From Mesorhizobium sp. WSM3860 (lineage in GTDB: Bacteria > Pseudomonadota > Alphaproteobacteria > Rhizobiales > Rhizobiaceae), in assembly GCF_002294995.1 (NCBI RefSeq), contig NZ_NSGF01000003.1:124001-188000 (forward strand): a stretch of 64,000 bases of DNA, given 5' to 3'. The stretch's first letter is position 1; every line of letters starts with the position of its first letter. A model generated the notes under the pieces. The model did no database searches, was not told where the DNA came from, and saw nothing but the letters and a program-made list of their open reading frames with translations. The position numbers and the translations under genes were made by a program. Positions 19,558 through 31,674 of this stretch are shown piece after piece.

Positions 19558-20763
19558 ATGGCTTTGCTTCCGGTCGCCGAGGCGCTCGAACGCCTGTTGG
19601 ACGGCGCGACCGCGCTGCCAGGCGAAAGCGTGCCGCTGGCCGATGCCGCCGGCCGGGTTCTGGCCGAACCGGTGGTGGCTCTGCGCACCCAGCCTCCCTT
19701 CAATGCTTCGGCAATGGACGGCTATGCCGTACAGGCCGCCGACGTAGCCTCGGCGCCGGCGCGGCTCTCCGTGATCGGCATGGCGCCCGCCGGGCGTGGC
19801 TTCACCGGCTCTGTCGGCAAGGGCGAAGCCGTGCGCATCTTCACCGGCGCGCCGCTCCCCGAAGGCGCCGATACCGTCGTTATCCAGGAGAATGTCCGCG
19901 ATCTCGGCGGCGGCAGCATCGAACTGACCGAGCCGACCGCGGAGGGACGCAACGTCCGTCGCCGCGGGCTCGACTTCTGCGAGGGCGACCTGCTCCTCGA
20001 AAAAGGCCGCCAGCTCGATCCGGCGGCGCTTTCGATGGCGGCATCGGCCAACCATCCGAGTCTCAACGTGGTCCGGCAGCCGCTGGTCGCCGTCATCGCC
20101 ACCGGCGACGAATTGCTGCCGCCCGGCAGCGCGCTCGGCCCCGACCAGATCATCTCGTCGAATGCCTATGGCGTCACCGCCACGGCCCAGTCGGTTGGCG
20201 CGCGCGCGCTCGACCTCGGCATCGCCGCCGACCGACATGACGCGATCGCGGCTCTGGTCAAGCAGGCGGTCGAGGCCGGCGCCGACGTCATCGTCACGCT
20301 TGGCGGCGCCTCCGTCGGCGACCACGACCTGATCCATGACGTGCTGACCGGCGAAGGCATGCAGCTCGACTTCTGGAAGATCGCGATGCGTCCGGGCAAG
20401 CCGTTGATGTTTGGCCGGCTCGGCAACATCCGCTGCATCGGCCTGCCCGGCAATCCGGTCGCAAGCCTGGTCTGCTCGCAGCTGTTCCTGAAGCCGCTTC
20501 TGGCGAGGCTGGGCGGCCGCAATTACCGGCAGGACATCCGCAGCGCGCGGTTGGCTGCCGCAATGCACGCCAACGATCTCAGGCAGGACTATGTGCGCGC
20601 CGTTGTCCGCGAGGATGCGGGGGCATTGGTCGCAACACCGTTCGGTATCCAGGATTCCTCGATGTTGAGGATGCTTGCCGATGCCAATGGCCTGATCGTG
20701 CGCCCGCCCTTCGCACCGGCGGCTGCAGCCGGCGAGGAATGCAGCGTTCTGATGTTACGCTGA
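19558..20763 (+). CDS. moeA: Molybdopterin molybdenumtransferase MoeA
   Basis: MoeA inserts molybdate into adenylated molybdopterin. The protein has 401 residues. Typical features are the N-terminal ALERLLDG region, the [12 protein letters not shown] motif, [14 protein letters not shown], and in the MoCF domain [24 protein letters not shown] and GLPGNPVAS. It follows moaC by one base. A gap of 116 bases with an SOS box separates it from lexA. Confidence 0.96.
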   Translation: MALLPVAEALERLLDGATALPGESVPLADAAGRVLAEPVVALRTQPPFNASAMDGYAVQAADVASAPARLSVIGMAPAGRGFTGSVGKGEAVRIFTGAPLPEGADTVVIQENVRDLGGGSIELTEPTAEGRNVRRRGLDFCEGDLLLEKGRQLDPAALSMAASANHPSLNVVRQPLVAVIATGDELLPPGSALGPDQIISSNAYGVTATAQSVGARALDLGIAADRHDAIAALVKQAVEAGADVIVTLGGASVGDHDLIHDVLTGEGMQLDFWKIAMRPGKPLMFGRLGNIRCIGLPGNPVASLVCSQLFLKPLLARLGGRNYRQDIRSARLAAAMHANDLRQDYVRAVVREDAGALVATPFGIQDSSMLRMLADANGLIVRPPFAPAAAAGEECSVLMLR

Positions 20764-20803
20764 ACAAAACGTCAACACATTCACTAAACTTTAAACGGTT
20801 GCG

Positions 20804-20818
20804 GAACACAACTGGAAC
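20804..20818 (+). promoter_or_regulatory. LexA binding site (SOS box) upstream of lexA
   Basis: The sequence is a perfect GAAC-N7-GAAC, the alphaproteobacterial SOS box seen from the other strand (GTTC-N7-GTTC). It lies about 62 bases upstream of the lexA start and indicates autorepression. An imperfect second copy (GTTC-N7-GTTT) lies at 20830-20844. Confidence 0.85.
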
Positions 20819-20879
20819 AGATAGTGTTTGTTCTGGGTTTGTTTTTCTGATTCTGGTTTCAGAACCCATGGGGGCCGCC

Positions 20880-21614
20880 ATGCTGACGCGCAAACAACAT
20901 GAACTGCTGATGTTCATCCATGAACGGCTCAAGGAAAGCGGCATTCCCCCGTCTTTCGACGAGATGAAGGAAGCGCTCGACCTTGCCTCGAAATCGGGCA
21001 TCCACCGCCTGATCACGGCGCTGGAGGAGCGCGGTTTCATTCGCCGGCTGCCGAACCGCGCGCGTGCCCTCGAAGTGCTGCGCCTGCCTGACTCGATCGC
21101 GCCCGGCCTCAATGCGGCGAAGAGATTCTCGCCGAGCGTCATCCAGGGTGGCCAAGGCAATCTCGGCCGCCAGATCAAACCCGCGGCGCCCGCCCGCACG
21201 CCGACGCCCAGCAATGACGACGACGCCGTTTCGGCCGTCTCCATCCCGGTGATGGGCCGCATTGCCGCCGGCGTGCCGATCGACGCCATCCAGCACCAGA
21301 CGCATTCGATCACGGTGCCGCCGGACATGATCGCCGGCGGCGAGCACTACGCGCTCGAAGTCAAAGGCGATTCGATGATCGAGGCCGGCATCTTTGACGG
21401 CGATACGGTCATCATCCGCAATGCCAACACCGCGAGCCCGGGCGAGATCGTTGTGGCGCTGGTCGACGACGAGGAGGCGACGCTGAAGCGCTTCCGGCGC
21501 AAGGGGGCTTCCATCGCGCTCGAGGCCGCCAATCCGGCCTACGAGACCCGCATCTTCGGTCCCGATCGCGTCAAGGTCCAGGGCAAGCTCGTCGGACTCA
21601 TCCGCCGCTACTGA
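20880..21614 (+). CDS. lexA: LexA repressor
   Basis: LexA is the repressor of the SOS response. It has 244 residues from the ATG at 20880 ([20 protein letters not shown]). An upstream start in moeA is rejected because the winged-helix domain begins here. The DNA-binding domain is at about 1-70. The Ala-Gly cleavage site is in [11 protein letters not shown], the catalytic Ser is in [10 protein letters not shown] and the catalytic Lys is in EATLKRF. The linker is longer than in E. coli LexA, as is usual in rhizobia. The 3' end overlaps the end of convergent comEC by 17 bases. Confidence 0.97.
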   Translation: MLTRKQHELLMFIHERLKESGIPPSFDEMKEALDLASKSGIHRLITALEERGFIRRLPNRARALEVLRLPDSIAPGLNAAKRFSPSVIQGGQGNLGRQIKPAAPARTPTPSNDDDAVSAVSIPVMGRIAAGVPIDAIQHQTHSITVPPDMIAGGEHYALEVKGDSMIEAGIFDGDTVIIRNANTASPGEIVVALVDDEEATLKRFRRKGASIALEAANPAYETRIFGPDRVKVQGKLVGLIRRY

Positions 21615-24057
21615 GGGGCCGCGGCTTGGCTTGCGGCTTCTCGGGCTTCTTGTAAGGCGCTAACCCCCTCGCCTCACGCGAGTAGCGCCGCTGTTCATGC
21701 CAAGGGCGGTATGGTTTTTCGACGGCGTATTGAATGGTTGCTCGCGCCGTCGCCGATTGCGGATCGAAGAAGACGGCGGCACTGCCGTCGCGCGCGAGCT
21801 GCCGCTTGGTGACGACGAGGATGCGTGGATCGCGGCAGGGATTATAGGCCGTGGCATCGTTGATGACGATGAGGTCCGCGAAGTCGCAGGCAGGTCGGGC
21901 AGCTTCGCGGGTCTCGGCGAGCGCGACGATCGCGCCGGACGGATGCCGGCCAATGCAGAGATCGCCCGTGCAGTAAAAGGGCGATCCAGGCGGCAAGTCG
22001 ACGGGATCGGCTATGTCCAGCGTGCCGTTGGCGAATGTCTCCGGCGGCACGAGCGTTTCGGCCTTGAGCGCGCGTTTCCAGTTATCGGTGGTGAACTCGT
22101 TGGAGCGGGCACGATTGATGGCGAGTTCGCCGCCGCCGATCGGCATCGCCACCAGATGCGCGTCCTCCGAGATCAGCAGGTCCGGCGTGCGCGCCTGCGG
22201 GATGATCATGACGGCCGCGACTGCGAAAGGAATTGCGGCCAGCCTCAGCCAGGTAGTCGCCATCGTGGCGATGACGAGCGCGATCGTCGCCAGCAGCACC
22301 GAATGGATCGAGATCAGGCCCACGGCATCGACCGGCGACCACTCCGAAATCCACGCCGAGATCGCGATCATCGCCGTCAGGCCCTTGCCCATCAAATAGA
22401 GGAAGGGCCCGTCGAAACCGAACGGCATCATGACCGCGCTGGCGACGGCGAGAAACATCACGACCGTGACGATCGGCATGATTGCGAGATTGGCCAGCAG
22501 GCTGAGCGGCGAGACGCGCTGGAAATGCCAGATGGCAAACAGCGCCGTGGCACTTCCGGCAATGATCGACGTCATTGCGGCGCCACCCGCTCCGACTGCC
22601 AGTTTGCGCGACATGAACCGCAGGAACGAACGCTTTGCCGGCGGCGCTCTCACCTTGCCGGCGCGGTAGTCGGACCAGCCGGCATAGGCGCCGACAAGGG
22701 CGGCGGTTGCCGCGAACGACATCTGAAAGCTCGGGCCAACCACTTCATGCGGCGACACCAGGATGACGGCGATGGCCGAGATCGCCAAATTGCGCATCGT
22801 CAGCGCGGCGCGGTCGAAAAGCACAGCGATCAGCATGACGGCCAGCATGATGAAGCTTCGCTCGGCGGCGACCACCACGCCGGAGATGACGAGATAGGCG
22901 GCGATCGAGATAAGCGCGATTGCCGCGGCATATTTCTTCACCGGCCGGCGTGACGAAAAATCCGGGAACAGCGCAAAGGCGCCGCGCAGCAGAAGCATGA
23001 CAGTGCCGGCGACCAGCGCCATGTGCAGGCCCGAAATCGAGATGATGTGATAGATGCCGGTCCGCCGCATCGCCTCGTTGATATCCTCGGGAATGCCGGC
23101 GCGAACGCCGACGATGAGTGCAGCGGCAATCTCGCCTTCGGGTCCGCCGACGGTGCTTCTGATGTGATCGGCAATGTTTTCGCGCGCGTTCTCGATGCCT
23201 GAGGCGATGCTCGTCTGAGCGATCGGGTCGGTTGGCGGAATGACTTTCGGGTTGCCGAGGAAAAATCCGCTGCCGCCGATGCCAGAAAAATAGCTGTCGA
23301 AGGAAAAGTCATAGCTTTCGGGACGGACCGGCCCGGTCGGCGGCAGGAGCCGTGCGTAACCCGTCACCAGCGATCCGGCCTCCACGCCGCCCGGGATCCT
23401 GCGTGCCGAGAGCCTGACGCGATCCGGCGCGTAGCGCAGCTTTGGATGCGCGGTCGAGACGAGATCGATGGTCAGCCTGACACGGCCATTGGCCATTTCC
23501 TCGGCGATGACGACGCGGCCTGTCAGCCGCGTCTGGATTTCGGAGCCGAGCATTGGCGTTGCGGCCCGCCAGGTCTCGACCTTTGCGGCGACGAAGCCCA
23601 GCGCGCAAAACAGCGCCGCCATGAAGACCAGGTGTGTCTTCAGCCAGGGACGCGAAACCGTCGCACACACAGCCATCAGCGCTACTACCGCCAGCGGTCT
23701 GTAAAGATCCGGCTCGGCGCTCAAGGAATAATAGAGTATCACGCCGGCGGCCAGGAACACCGGCACCAGCAGGAAGCCGATGCCGCGGTCGAGCTCGGTG
23801 GAGGCTGCCTCGGCCACACCCCGGCGAAACGCGGAAAACGAGGCACGGCGGAACCGCCTGCGGATCAGGTCGATGGCTGCCGGCGGAAGCGGCTTCAGGA
23901 CGGCGTCGCCGTCCGGCAAAATCTCGGTGGCCGGACGCGGCACGGGAACCAAAACCGGTACTACTTCAGCAGGCACGGTGTCGGCAAACAGCAGGCGCTC
24001 GCTCACGCCAGCCATCGTCTCCTCGCCCTCCTCCGCACCCCGGCCACGTCCAGCCAT
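21598..24057 (-). CDS. comEC: ComEC/Rec2-family membrane protein with a degenerate C-terminal domain
   Basis: The protein has 819 residues (a start at 24015 would remove 14). An N-terminal cytoplasmic stretch is followed by helices at about 100-160, a DUF4131-like OB domain ([12 protein letters not shown]) and the Competence membrane core. The core carries the hallmark [21 protein letters not shown] and further helices to about residue 640. ComEC forms the channel for single-stranded DNA in natural transformation. The C-terminal part resembles a metallo-beta-lactamase fold ([22 protein letters not shown]), but I find no HxHxDH zinc motif. It is divergent from gltX. Confidence 0.88.
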   Translation of the reverse strand: MAGRGRGAEEGEETMAGVSERLLFADTVPAEVVPVLVPVPRPATEILPDGDAVLKPLPPAAIDLIRRRFRRASFSAFRRGVAEAASTELDRGIGFLLVPVFLAAGVILYYSLSAEPDLYRPLAVVALMAVCATVSRPWLKTHLVFMAALFCALGFVAAKVETWRAATPMLGSEIQTRLTGRVVIAEEMANGRVRLTIDLVSTAHPKLRYAPDRVRLSARRIPGGVEAGSLVTGYARLLPPTGPVRPESYDFSFDSYFSGIGGSGFFLGNPKVIPPTDPIAQTSIASGIENARENIADHIRSTVGGPEGEIAAALIVGVRAGIPEDINEAMRRTGIYHIISISGLHMALVAGTVMLLLRGAFALFPDFSSRRPVKKYAAAIALISIAAYLVISGVVVAAERSFIMLAVMLIAVLFDRAALTMRNLAISAIAVILVSPHEVVGPSFQMSFAATAALVGAYAGWSDYRAGKVRAPPAKRSFLRFMSRKLAVGAGGAAMTSIIAGSATALFAIWHFQRVSPLSLLANLAIMPIVTVVMFLAVASAVMMPFGFDGPFLYLMGKGLTAMIAISAWISEWSPVDAVGLISIHSVLLATIALVIATMATTWLRLAAIPFAVAAVMIIPQARTPDLLISEDAHLVAMPIGGGELAINRARSNEFTTDNWKRALKAETLVPPETFANGTLDIADPVDLPPGSPFYCTGDLCIGRHPSGAIVALAETREAARPACDFADLIVINDATAYNPCRDPRILVVTKRQLARDGSAAVFFDPQSATARATIQYAVEKPYRPWHEQRRYSREARGLAPYKKPEKPQAKPRPLSSGG

Positions 24058-24159
24058 CGGGTCTGCCCCTTGCGCCCCAGACCTCCTATGCTACATGAAC
24101 GCCCACCGCGCGAAAGTCCGCGCAATCATGCCCGCTTCAGAGCTTCTTCCGAGAGTTCC

Positions 24160-25584
24160 ATGTCCGACAAGGTCGTCACCCGCTTTGCCCCCTCGCCCAC
24201 AGGCTATTTGCACATCGGCGGGGCCCGCACGGCGCTGTTCAACTGGCTCTACGCCCGGCACACGGGCGGCACGATGCTGCTGCGCATAGAGGACACCGAC
24301 CGCGAGCGCTCCACCGAAGCGGCGACGGCCGCCATCCTGGACGGACTGACCTGGCTCGGCCTCTCATGGGACGGCGAGGCCGTGTCACAGTTCGAGCGCG
24401 CGCCGCGCCACCGTGAGGTGGCAGAGCAGCTCGTACGGCTGGGCAAGGCTTATTACAGCTATGAGACGCCTGCCGAGCTGGAGGCGATGCGCGAGGCGGC
24501 GCGGGCCAAGGGACTGCCGCCGCGCTACAATGGCCAGTGGCGCGACCGCGACCCCTCCGAGGCGCCTCCCGGCGTCAAGGGCGCCATCCGCATCAAGGCG
24601 CCGACCGAAGGAGAGACCGTCGTGCACGACCGCGTGCAGGGCGAGGTGCGCTTCCCGAACAAGGACCTCGACGACTTCATCATCCTGCGCTCGGACGGCA
24701 ACCCGACCTACATGCACGCCGTCGTCGTCGACGATCACGATATGGGCGTCACCCACATCATCCGCGGCGACGATCACCTGACCAACGCCGCGCGCCAGAC
24801 CGTAATCTACAACGCCATGGGCTGGACCGTGCCGTCGATGTCGCACATCCCGCTGATCCATGGCGCCGACGGCGCCAAGCTGTCGAAGCGCCACGGCGCG
24901 CTCGGCGTCGAGGCCTATCGCGCCATGGGCTATCTGCCCGAGGCCCTGCTCAACTATCTGGCTAGGCTCGGCTGGAGCCACGGCGACGACGAGGTGATGT
25001 CGATCAAGGACATGATCTCCTGGTTCGATATCGGCGACGTCAACAAGGGCGCCGCCCGTTTCGACTTCGCCAAGCTCGAGGCGCTGAACGGCGTCCATAT
25101 GCGCAAGATGGACGACAAGGCGCTCTTCGATATTCTCGTGGCCACCTTGCCCTATCTGGAGGGTGGCCCGGCGCTCGCGGCCAAGCTCGACGACAGGCGC
25201 CAGGCACAGCTGCTTGCCGCCATGCCGGGCCTCAAGGAGCGGGCAAAGACGTTGGTCGAGCTCGTCGACGGAGCCGGCTTCCTGTTCGCCGAGCGGCCCT
25301 TACGGCTCGACGAAAAGGCTGCGGGGTTGCTTGGCAGCGACGCTCGCGCCATTTTGCGCGGTGCCCACGCCGCGCTCGCCGCGATCTCCGGCGGATGGAG
25401 CGCCGCAACCGCGGAAGCCGCTATTCGCGATTTTGCGCAGGCCGGCGGCCATAAGCTCGGCGCCGTGGCCCAACCGCTGAGAGCCGCGCTCACCGGCCGC
25501 AGCACCTCGCCCGGCGTGTTCGATGTGCTGGCGGTGCTCGGCCGTGAGGAGAGCCTGGCGCGGGTTGCGGATCAAATCGATTAG
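24160..25584 (+). CDS. gltX: Glutamyl-tRNA synthetase
   Basis: The enzyme charges tRNA-Glu. It has 474 residues from the ATG at 24160 ([20 protein letters not shown]). The class I signatures are the HIGH-equivalent [11 protein letters not shown] and the KMSKS-equivalent [27 protein letters not shown] and [13 protein letters not shown] are also typical. Many alphaproteobacteria carry two GltX paralogues, and one may charge tRNA-Gln for later amidation by GatCAB, whose gatA and gatC genes are at 60530-62847. This copy is probably the canonical one. It precedes gltA. Confidence 0.96.
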   Translation: MSDKVVTRFAPSPTGYLHIGGARTALFNWLYARHTGGTMLLRIEDTDRERSTEAATAAILDGLTWLGLSWDGEAVSQFERAPRHREVAEQLVRLGKAYYSYETPAELEAMREAARAKGLPPRYNGQWRDRDPSEAPPGVKGAIRIKAPTEGETVVHDRVQGEVRFPNKDLDDFIILRSDGNPTYMHAVVVDDHDMGVTHIIRGDDHLTNAARQTVIYNAMGWTVPSMSHIPLIHGADGAKLSKRHGALGVEAYRAMGYLPEALLNYLARLGWSHGDDEVMSIKDMISWFDIGDVNKGAARFDFAKLEALNGVHMRKMDDKALFDILVATLPYLEGGPALAAKLDDRRQAQLLAAMPGLKERAKTLVELVDGAGFLFAERPLRLDEKAAGLLGSDARAILRGAHAALAAISGGWSAATAEAAIRDFAQAGGHKLGAVAQPLRAALTGRSTSPGVFDVLAVLGREESLARVADQID

Positions 25585-25765
25585 GAGCGAACTGGCCCAA
25601 GAAGATTGGCATTGAAAGGTGTGTTTCGCAGTGCAACATTAGGCCTTGGCCCAATCTGGCACGCACCTCCTAAAATGCGGTGGTAAGTTCGCGCATTCCG
25701 GTGATTTCGACGTGTCGTTTGCAGGAATTGCCTTGCCGGCATGAGAAAACATAAAGGAGTTTGCA

Positions 25766-27094
<1,329 letters not shown>

Positions 27095-27104
27095 TTTCGC
27101 TAAT

Positions 27105-27194
27105 AGCGAGTAGCGAGTAGCGAATAGGGAAGAAGCGGGCGGTGCTGAGCGGCGCCCAGCCACGCTACTCGCTATCCGCTACTCCCTATTCGCT
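27105..27194. repeat. Imperfect inverted repeat between gltA and lpxB
   Basis: Two arms of about 30 bases (27105-27134 and 27165-27194) are near-complementary and consist of iterations of tagcgagtagcgaa. The right arm runs into the last codons of lpxB and supplies its stop. The arrangement could act as a bidirectional terminator for the convergent genes. The sequence style resembles short mosaic repeats scattered in rhizobial intergenic regions. Confidence 0.65.
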
Positions 27195-28360
27195 TTCTTG
27201 ATGCACCCCAGCACCACCTCGGCAGCAATCTCGCCCGCTGGCCTGTCGGTCGCCATGCGCCTGGCGATATCGGCGAAGCCTGCCCGCTGCCAGGCGCGCA
27301 TGCCGGTGTCGGCAAATAGGGCTTCCAGCTGACGCGCCAGGTTCTCCGGCCTGACATACTGATCGTAGAACTCCGGCACCAGCGCGCGATCGGCGATCAG
27401 GTTGGGCAGCAGCGCCGACCAGGTCGTCACCAGATGCTGCAGCAGCTGCCTCGCGATGGGATCGAGCTTGTAGCTGGAGACCATTGGAACACCGCAAAGC
27501 GCAAGCTCGAGCGAAACCGTTCCGGACGCGATCAGGGCCGCATCGGCCTTGCCGAAAGCCAACCATTTGCGCTCCGGATCGGTGATGATCTCTGGCTTCT
27601 CGTCCCAGCTCGCGACGGATGTTTTCACCAGGTCGGCGACATGCGGCACCGTCGGCAGCCTCAGCCGCAAGCGGTGACCGCGCTGATGCAAGACCGATAT
27701 CGCCTTGCCGAACGGCTCGATCAGCCGGCGCACCTCGCCGCGGCGCGAGCCGGGCAGCACGAGCAGCGTCTTCACGCGATCCTCCGACAGGTCCCGCGGC
27801 AAGCTCTGCGCCTTGGCGGCGCTGAGCACGCCGGGATCCTGGGTCAGCCGGTGGCCGACATAGGTGCCGGGAGGCCCACCAAGCCGGGCAAGCGCCTTCA
27901 CTTCGAAGGGCAGAATGCAGAGGATGTGATCGACATAGGGCTTCATTGCCGCCGCTCTGCCCGGCCGCCATGCCCATACGCTCGGGCAGACATAGTGGAC
28001 GATCGGGATAGCGGGCGCGGCGGCGCGGACCTTTTTGGCAACCCGCAGCGAAAAATCAGGGCTGTCGATGGTGATCAGGCAATCCGGCCGCTCCGCCGCG
28101 ATGGTGGCGGCTGTCTGGCTGATCCGGCGCATCAGCCGCGGCAGGTCGCGCAAGACGGCGCTGAACCCCATCAGCGCGATCTCACTGCCCTGGAAGAGCG
28201 GTGTCAGCCCCAGTTCCTGCAGATGCCGGCCGCCGATGCCGACGAGCCGGATCTTACGGCCGGTGGTCTTCTCGAGCGCACGCACGATGTCGGCGCCGAG
28301 CAGGTCGCCTGATTCCTCGCCCGCGACGATGGCGATCTTGAGCGGCTTCTCACCGGCCAT
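27179..28360 (-). CDS. lpxB: Lipid-A-disaccharide synthase
   Basis: LpxB condenses UDP-2,3-diacylglucosamine with lipid X (2,3-diacylglucosamine 1-phosphate) to form the lipid A disaccharide. It has 393 residues from the ATG 28358-28360 (MAGEKPLKIAIVAGEESGD). Motifs are AGEESGDLLGADIVRAL, IGGRHLQELG, ALMGFSAVLRDLP, the TIDSPDFSLRVAKK segment and VCPSVWAWRPGRA. The start overlaps the end of lpxI by 11 bases. The last five codons lie in the inverted repeat shared with the gltA end, so the C-terminus has been set by the repeat. Confidence 0.96.
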   Translation of the reverse strand: MAGEKPLKIAIVAGEESGDLLGADIVRALEKTTGRKIRLVGIGGRHLQELGLTPLFQGSEIALMGFSAVLRDLPRLMRRISQTAATIAAERPDCLITIDSPDFSLRVAKKVRAAAPAIPIVHYVCPSVWAWRPGRAAAMKPYVDHILCILPFEVKALARLGGPPGTYVGHRLTQDPGVLSAAKAQSLPRDLSEDRVKTLLVLPGSRRGEVRRLIEPFGKAISVLHQRGHRLRLRLPTVPHVADLVKTSVASWDEKPEIITDPERKWLAFGKADAALIASGTVSLELALCGVPMVSSYKLDPIARQLLQHLVTTWSALLPNLIADRALVPEFYDQYVRPENLARQLEALFADTGMRAWQRAGFADIARRMATDRPAGEIAAEVVLGCIKKANRE

Positions 28361-29252
28361 CGCCCGGCTCCATTGCAGCAAGGCCGATGATGAACAAGCC
28401 GAGCGCATTGGCCCGCGCGAGAGTCGCCGGGCCTTCGAGAATGAGCGAGCGGCCGGCTTCGACGGCTATGCCGGCCAAGCCTGCGGCATGCGCCGCCTCG
28501 ACTGTCTGCGGGCCTATCGAGGGCAAGTCGGCGCGCAGCTCCTGCCCTGGCTTGGCGCATTTGACGAGAACGCCGCGCGTCTTGCCGGCGAGCCTGCCGT
28601 GCCCGCGCAATTCGCGCGTCCTCTCGAGCAGGCCCTTAGTGCCTTCGATGCCCTCCAACGCGATAACCCGCCCTCCGACCGCAATCGCCGCCTGGCCGAT
28701 GTCGAGCTCGCCGATCGCCTTGGCCGCCGTCCGGCCGGCCTCGATATCGCGCCAATCCGATTGCTTTGGTCCTACCTTGGTCAACGTGCCCTCGCCGGCA
28801 GTGAGATCTGGAACAATCTCATGCGCGCCGACGACCGCGATGCCGCGCTTTTCCAGCCCGCGCGTAAGAACCTTCAAAAGGCCGTCGTCGCCGCGCGCCA
28901 ACGCCATGATCACGGAGGGAACTATCGCCAGCAGACCGAGTGTCGGGCGTATCTTGGTGAGCTGTGGCCTGCGCCTGATCTCACCGGCAAGGACGAGATG
29001 GCTGATGCCTTGGCGTTTCAGCAGGGGAAGCAGGAAGCCTATGTCTTCCAGCGCGAGCGTCGCCTGCTCGTAGGCGGCAAAATCCGCTTCGCGGTCCACC
29101 TCGCCTTCGGCCAGTATGATGAAAGGCGGGTGTCCCTGCCTGACCAGGCCTTCGGCCACTTCGACGGGCAGGCTGCCGCCACCGGCGATGATGCCGACCC
29201 TGGAGCCCGGCGCGAGTGCAAGCGCTGAGCCGGCGGGCTCAGGCCTCGTCAT
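28350..29252 (-). CDS. lpxI: UDP-2,3-diacylglucosamine pyrophosphatase LpxI
   Basis: LpxI produces lipid X (2,3-diacylglucosamine 1-phosphate) from UDP-diacylglucosamine. It is the alphaproteobacterial replacement for the metal-dependent LpxH. It has 300 residues from the ATG 29250-29252, and ATGs 12 and 6 bases upstream are alternatives. Motifs are VGIIAGGGSLPVEVAEG, LVLAGEIRRRPQ, GDDGLLKVLTRGLE, GAHEIVPDL and the C-terminal GPQTVEAAHAAGLAGIAVEA. It overlaps both neighbours (lpxA by 14 bases, lpxB by 11), which indicates translational coupling in the lipid A operon. Confidence 0.93.
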   Translation of the reverse strand: MTRPEPAGSALALAPGSRVGIIAGGGSLPVEVAEGLVRQGHPPFIILAEGEVDREADFAAYEQATLALEDIGFLLPLLKRQGISHLVLAGEIRRRPQLTKIRPTLGLLAIVPSVIMALARGDDGLLKVLTRGLEKRGIAVVGAHEIVPDLTAGEGTLTKVGPKQSDWRDIEAGRTAAKAIGELDIGQAAIAVGGRVIALEGIEGTKGLLERTRELRGHGRLAGKTRGVLVKCAKPGQELRADLPSIGPQTVEAAHAAGLAGIAVEAGRSLILEGPATLARANALGLFIIGLAAMEPGDGR

Positions 29253-30081
29253 CGCCATTGTCATCGTCGCCGCCACCCTTGAGCGACGGGACGGCATAGT
29301 GCCGCTTGCCGCGGCTGGTGATGAAATCGATGATCTTCATGGCGGTTGGCGACGAGGCGAATTCTGCCTTGGCGATTTCCACATTCTCGCCGACGGTGCG
29401 GGAGCGGTCGAAAATTGTCTTGTAGGCCTTGCGCAGCAGGTAGATTTCAGCGCGCGGCAGGCCGGAGCGCTTCAGGCCGATGATGTTGAGCCCGCGCAGG
29501 CTGGCGCGATTGCCGACGGCAATGGCATAGGGGATGACGTCGCCGACAAAGGCCGAGCAACCACCGAGAAAGGCGTTGTCGCCGACACGCACGAATTGAT
29601 GAACGGCGCTTAGGCCGCCGATATAGACGTTGTCGCCGATCTCGCAATGTCCGCCAAGCGTTGCCCCGTTGGCGAAAGTAGCGTTCTTGCCGACGACGCA
29701 GTCATGGGCAATGTGGGCATAGGCCAGGAAATTGCCATTATCGCCGACCGTCGTCTCGCCGCGGCTGGAATCGGTGCCCACATGCATGGTGACGCCTTCG
29801 CGGATGGTGCAATTTTCGCCGATGACCAGCGTCGTGCGCCCGCCCTTGTGCTTGGTGTTCTGCGGCGGCGCCCCGAGCGTCGACATTGGATAGACCTTGG
29901 TCGAGCCGCCGACAGTGGTGGCCCCCATCACCGAGACATGGCTGACCAGCTCGACGCGATCGCCGATGACGGCGTCGGCGCCGACATGGCAGAAGGGTCC
30001 GATACGCACGCCTTCGCCGAGCTGGGCACCTTCTTCGACGACCGAGGAAGGATGGATTGATGTCTGAACTTTCATGAGCAT
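29239..30081 (-). CDS. lpxA: Acyl-ACP--UDP-N-acetylglucosamine O-acyltransferase
   Basis: This is the first step of lipid A synthesis, acylating UDP-GlcNAc at position 3. It has 280 residues (278 from the second ATG). The left-handed beta-helix is visible as hexapeptide repeats (SSVVEEGAQLGEGVRIGPFC and on), with GGRTTLVIGENCTIREGVTM and the catalytic-His segment AYAHIAHDCVVG. The C-terminal helical domain follows GLNIIGLKRSGLPR. It ends with an unusual acidic tail (GGGDDDNGDDEA), which overlaps the lpxI start. Confidence 0.96.
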   Translation of the reverse strand: MLMKVQTSIHPSSVVEEGAQLGEGVRIGPFCHVGADAVIGDRVELVSHVSVMGATTVGGSTKVYPMSTLGAPPQNTKHKGGRTTLVIGENCTIREGVTMHVGTDSSRGETTVGDNGNFLAYAHIAHDCVVGKNATFANGATLGGHCEIGDNVYIGGLSAVHQFVRVGDNAFLGGCSAFVGDVIPYAIAVGNRASLRGLNIIGLKRSGLPRAEIYLLRKAYKTIFDRSRTVGENVEIAKAEFASSPTAMKIIDFITSRGKRHYAVPSLKGGGDDDNGDDEA

Positions 30082-30090
30082 TTGAAACCG

Positions 30091-30552
30091 TCAGCCGGTG
30101 ACCATCATAGCCGAAACTTCGGCTTCGGCGGCCTTTGCGCCATCCACCATCGCCTCGCAGGCGAATTTCAGCAAGTTGCCGCGCTTCTTGATCTTCTTGA
30201 CGTGGATCCTGAGTTGATCGCCCGGAACGACCGGCTTGCGGAATTTCGCGTTGTCGATGGTCATGAAATAGACCAGCGACGGCTTTTCCGCGTTGAGGCT
30301 GCGAATGCAGATCGCGCCGGCGGTCTGGGCCATGGCCTCGATGATGAGCACGCCCGGCATCACCGGCTGCTGCGGGAAATGGCCTTGGAAATGCGGTTCG
30401 TTGATGGTCACGTTCTTGATGCCGACCGCGGAGTCGTCGCCGTCGATTTCGACGATGCGGTCGATCAGTAGAAACGGGTAGCGGTGCGGCAGGAGCTTCA
30501 TCAGCCCCATTATGTCGACCGCCTCGAGTGTCGTCGCAACCATGTCAGCCAT
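30091..30552 (-). CDS. fabZ: 3-hydroxyacyl-[acyl-carrier-protein] dehydratase FabZ
   Basis: FabZ dehydrates 3-hydroxyacyl-ACP in fatty acid elongation and competes with LpxA/LpxD for the same substrate pool, which explains its place in the lipid A operon. It has 153 residues from the ATG 30550-30552, which overlaps the lpxD stop. Hot-dog fold motifs are [14 protein letters not shown], the catalytic [20 protein letters not shown] and [18 protein letters not shown]. The gap to lpxA is 9 bases. Confidence 0.96.
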   Translation of the reverse strand: MADMVATTLEAVDIMGLMKLLPHRYPFLLIDRIVEIDGDDSAVGIKNVTINEPHFQGHFPQQPVMPGVLIIEAMAQTAGAICIRSLNAEKPSLVYFMTIDNAKFRKPVVPGDQLRIHVKKIKKRGNLLKFACEAMVDGAKAAEAEVSAMMVTG

Positions 30553-31600
30553 TTCCGTCGCCCTGCTTGCGCGTCCTGGCCAGCCTGCGCAGCATTGCGA
30601 TCTCACGCATGGCTTCCGCCATCGGCTGCGCCGGGTAGCCTCCCCAGACCTCGCCCGCCGGCACGTTGCTCATGAATCCACTTCTCGCAGCAAGCTTGGC
30701 CCCAGGACCGATGGTCAAATGATCGGCGAGGCCGACGCCGCCACCCATGGTGACGTTGTCGCCGACGACGACGGAACCGGAAATACCCGAAAGCCCGGCT
30801 ATAATGCAATTGCGGCCGATGCGAACATTGTGGGCGATCTGCACTAGATTGTCGATCTTGGTGCCTTGTCCGATGATGGTGTCGGACATCGCGCCGCGAT
30901 CGACGGTCGAGTTGGAGCCGATCTCGACGTCGTCCTGAACGATGACGCGGCCGATCTGCGGCACGCGCTCAGGTCCCTTGGCGCCGGCCACGAAGCCGAA
31001 CCCGTCCTGACCGATCCTTGCGCCGCCATGAACGATGACGCGGTTGCCGATCAGCGCGTATTGGATGCTGGCGCCCGGACCGACATAGCCATCACGACCT
31101 ATCTTGCAGGAGCGGCCAATGACGGCATGCGGGGCAATGACCGTGCCGCTCCCGATGGAGACGCCGGGACCGATCACGGCGCCAGCCTCCACGATCGCAC
31201 CCGCCTCGACATGGGCGGACGGATCGATGTGCGCTTGCGGCGAAATGCCGGTTTCGCCAGTCATCGGCCCCGGCGTGGAGGCCTGCGGAAAAAGCAGCCG
31301 CCCTACCATGGCGAAGGCCTGCTGCGGACGCGGATGCGCCAGCACAGCAATTCCCTGCGGCGCCCTGTTGGCGAAGTCGGCGGGACAGAGAACGGCAGCC
31401 GCCTTGAGCGAATGCATCAAGGCGAAATTGCGCTTGCCGTCGACAAAGACGAGCGCACCGTCGCCACCCTCATTGGCGGGCGCCAGCGCTTCGATGGCGA
31501 TGTCGGCCTGCGAGGAATCAACGAGATTGGCGCCGGTCAGATTCGCGACCTCGCCAGCCGTATACCGGCGTGAAGGCGCGAAGAACACCGGATCGGTCAT
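30545..31600 (-). CDS. lpxD: UDP-3-O-acylglucosamine N-acyltransferase
   Basis: LpxD adds the second acyl chain, at the glucosamine nitrogen, in lipid A synthesis. It has 351 residues. An N-terminal uridine-binding domain ([20 protein letters not shown]) is followed by hexapeptide repeats, and the catalytic His lies in the [18 protein letters not shown] segment. The C-terminus has the [14 protein letters not shown] signature. It lies between bamA (74 bases upstream) and fabZ (overlapping by 8 bases), a conserved arrangement. Confidence 0.96.
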   Translation of the reverse strand: MTDPVFFAPSRRYTAGEVANLTGANLVDSSQADIAIEALAPANEGGDGALVFVDGKRNFALMHSLKAAAVLCPADFANRAPQGIAVLAHPRPQQAFAMVGRLLFPQASTPGPMTGETGISPQAHIDPSAHVEAGAIVEAGAVIGPGVSIGSGTVIAPHAVIGRSCKIGRDGYVGPGASIQYALIGNRVIVHGGARIGQDGFGFVAGAKGPERVPQIGRVIVQDDVEIGSNSTVDRGAMSDTIIGQGTKIDNLVQIAHNVRIGRNCIIAGLSGISGSVVVGDNVTMGGGVGLADHLTIGPGAKLAARSGFMSNVPAGEVWGGYPAQPMAEAMREIAMLRRLARTRKQGDGNG

Positions 31601-31674
31601 TCCACAAACATTATCCAGCTAGGTCGGATCAGTCCATTCCGGGCCATCACACGGCCCGGGAACATCGTAACGGA

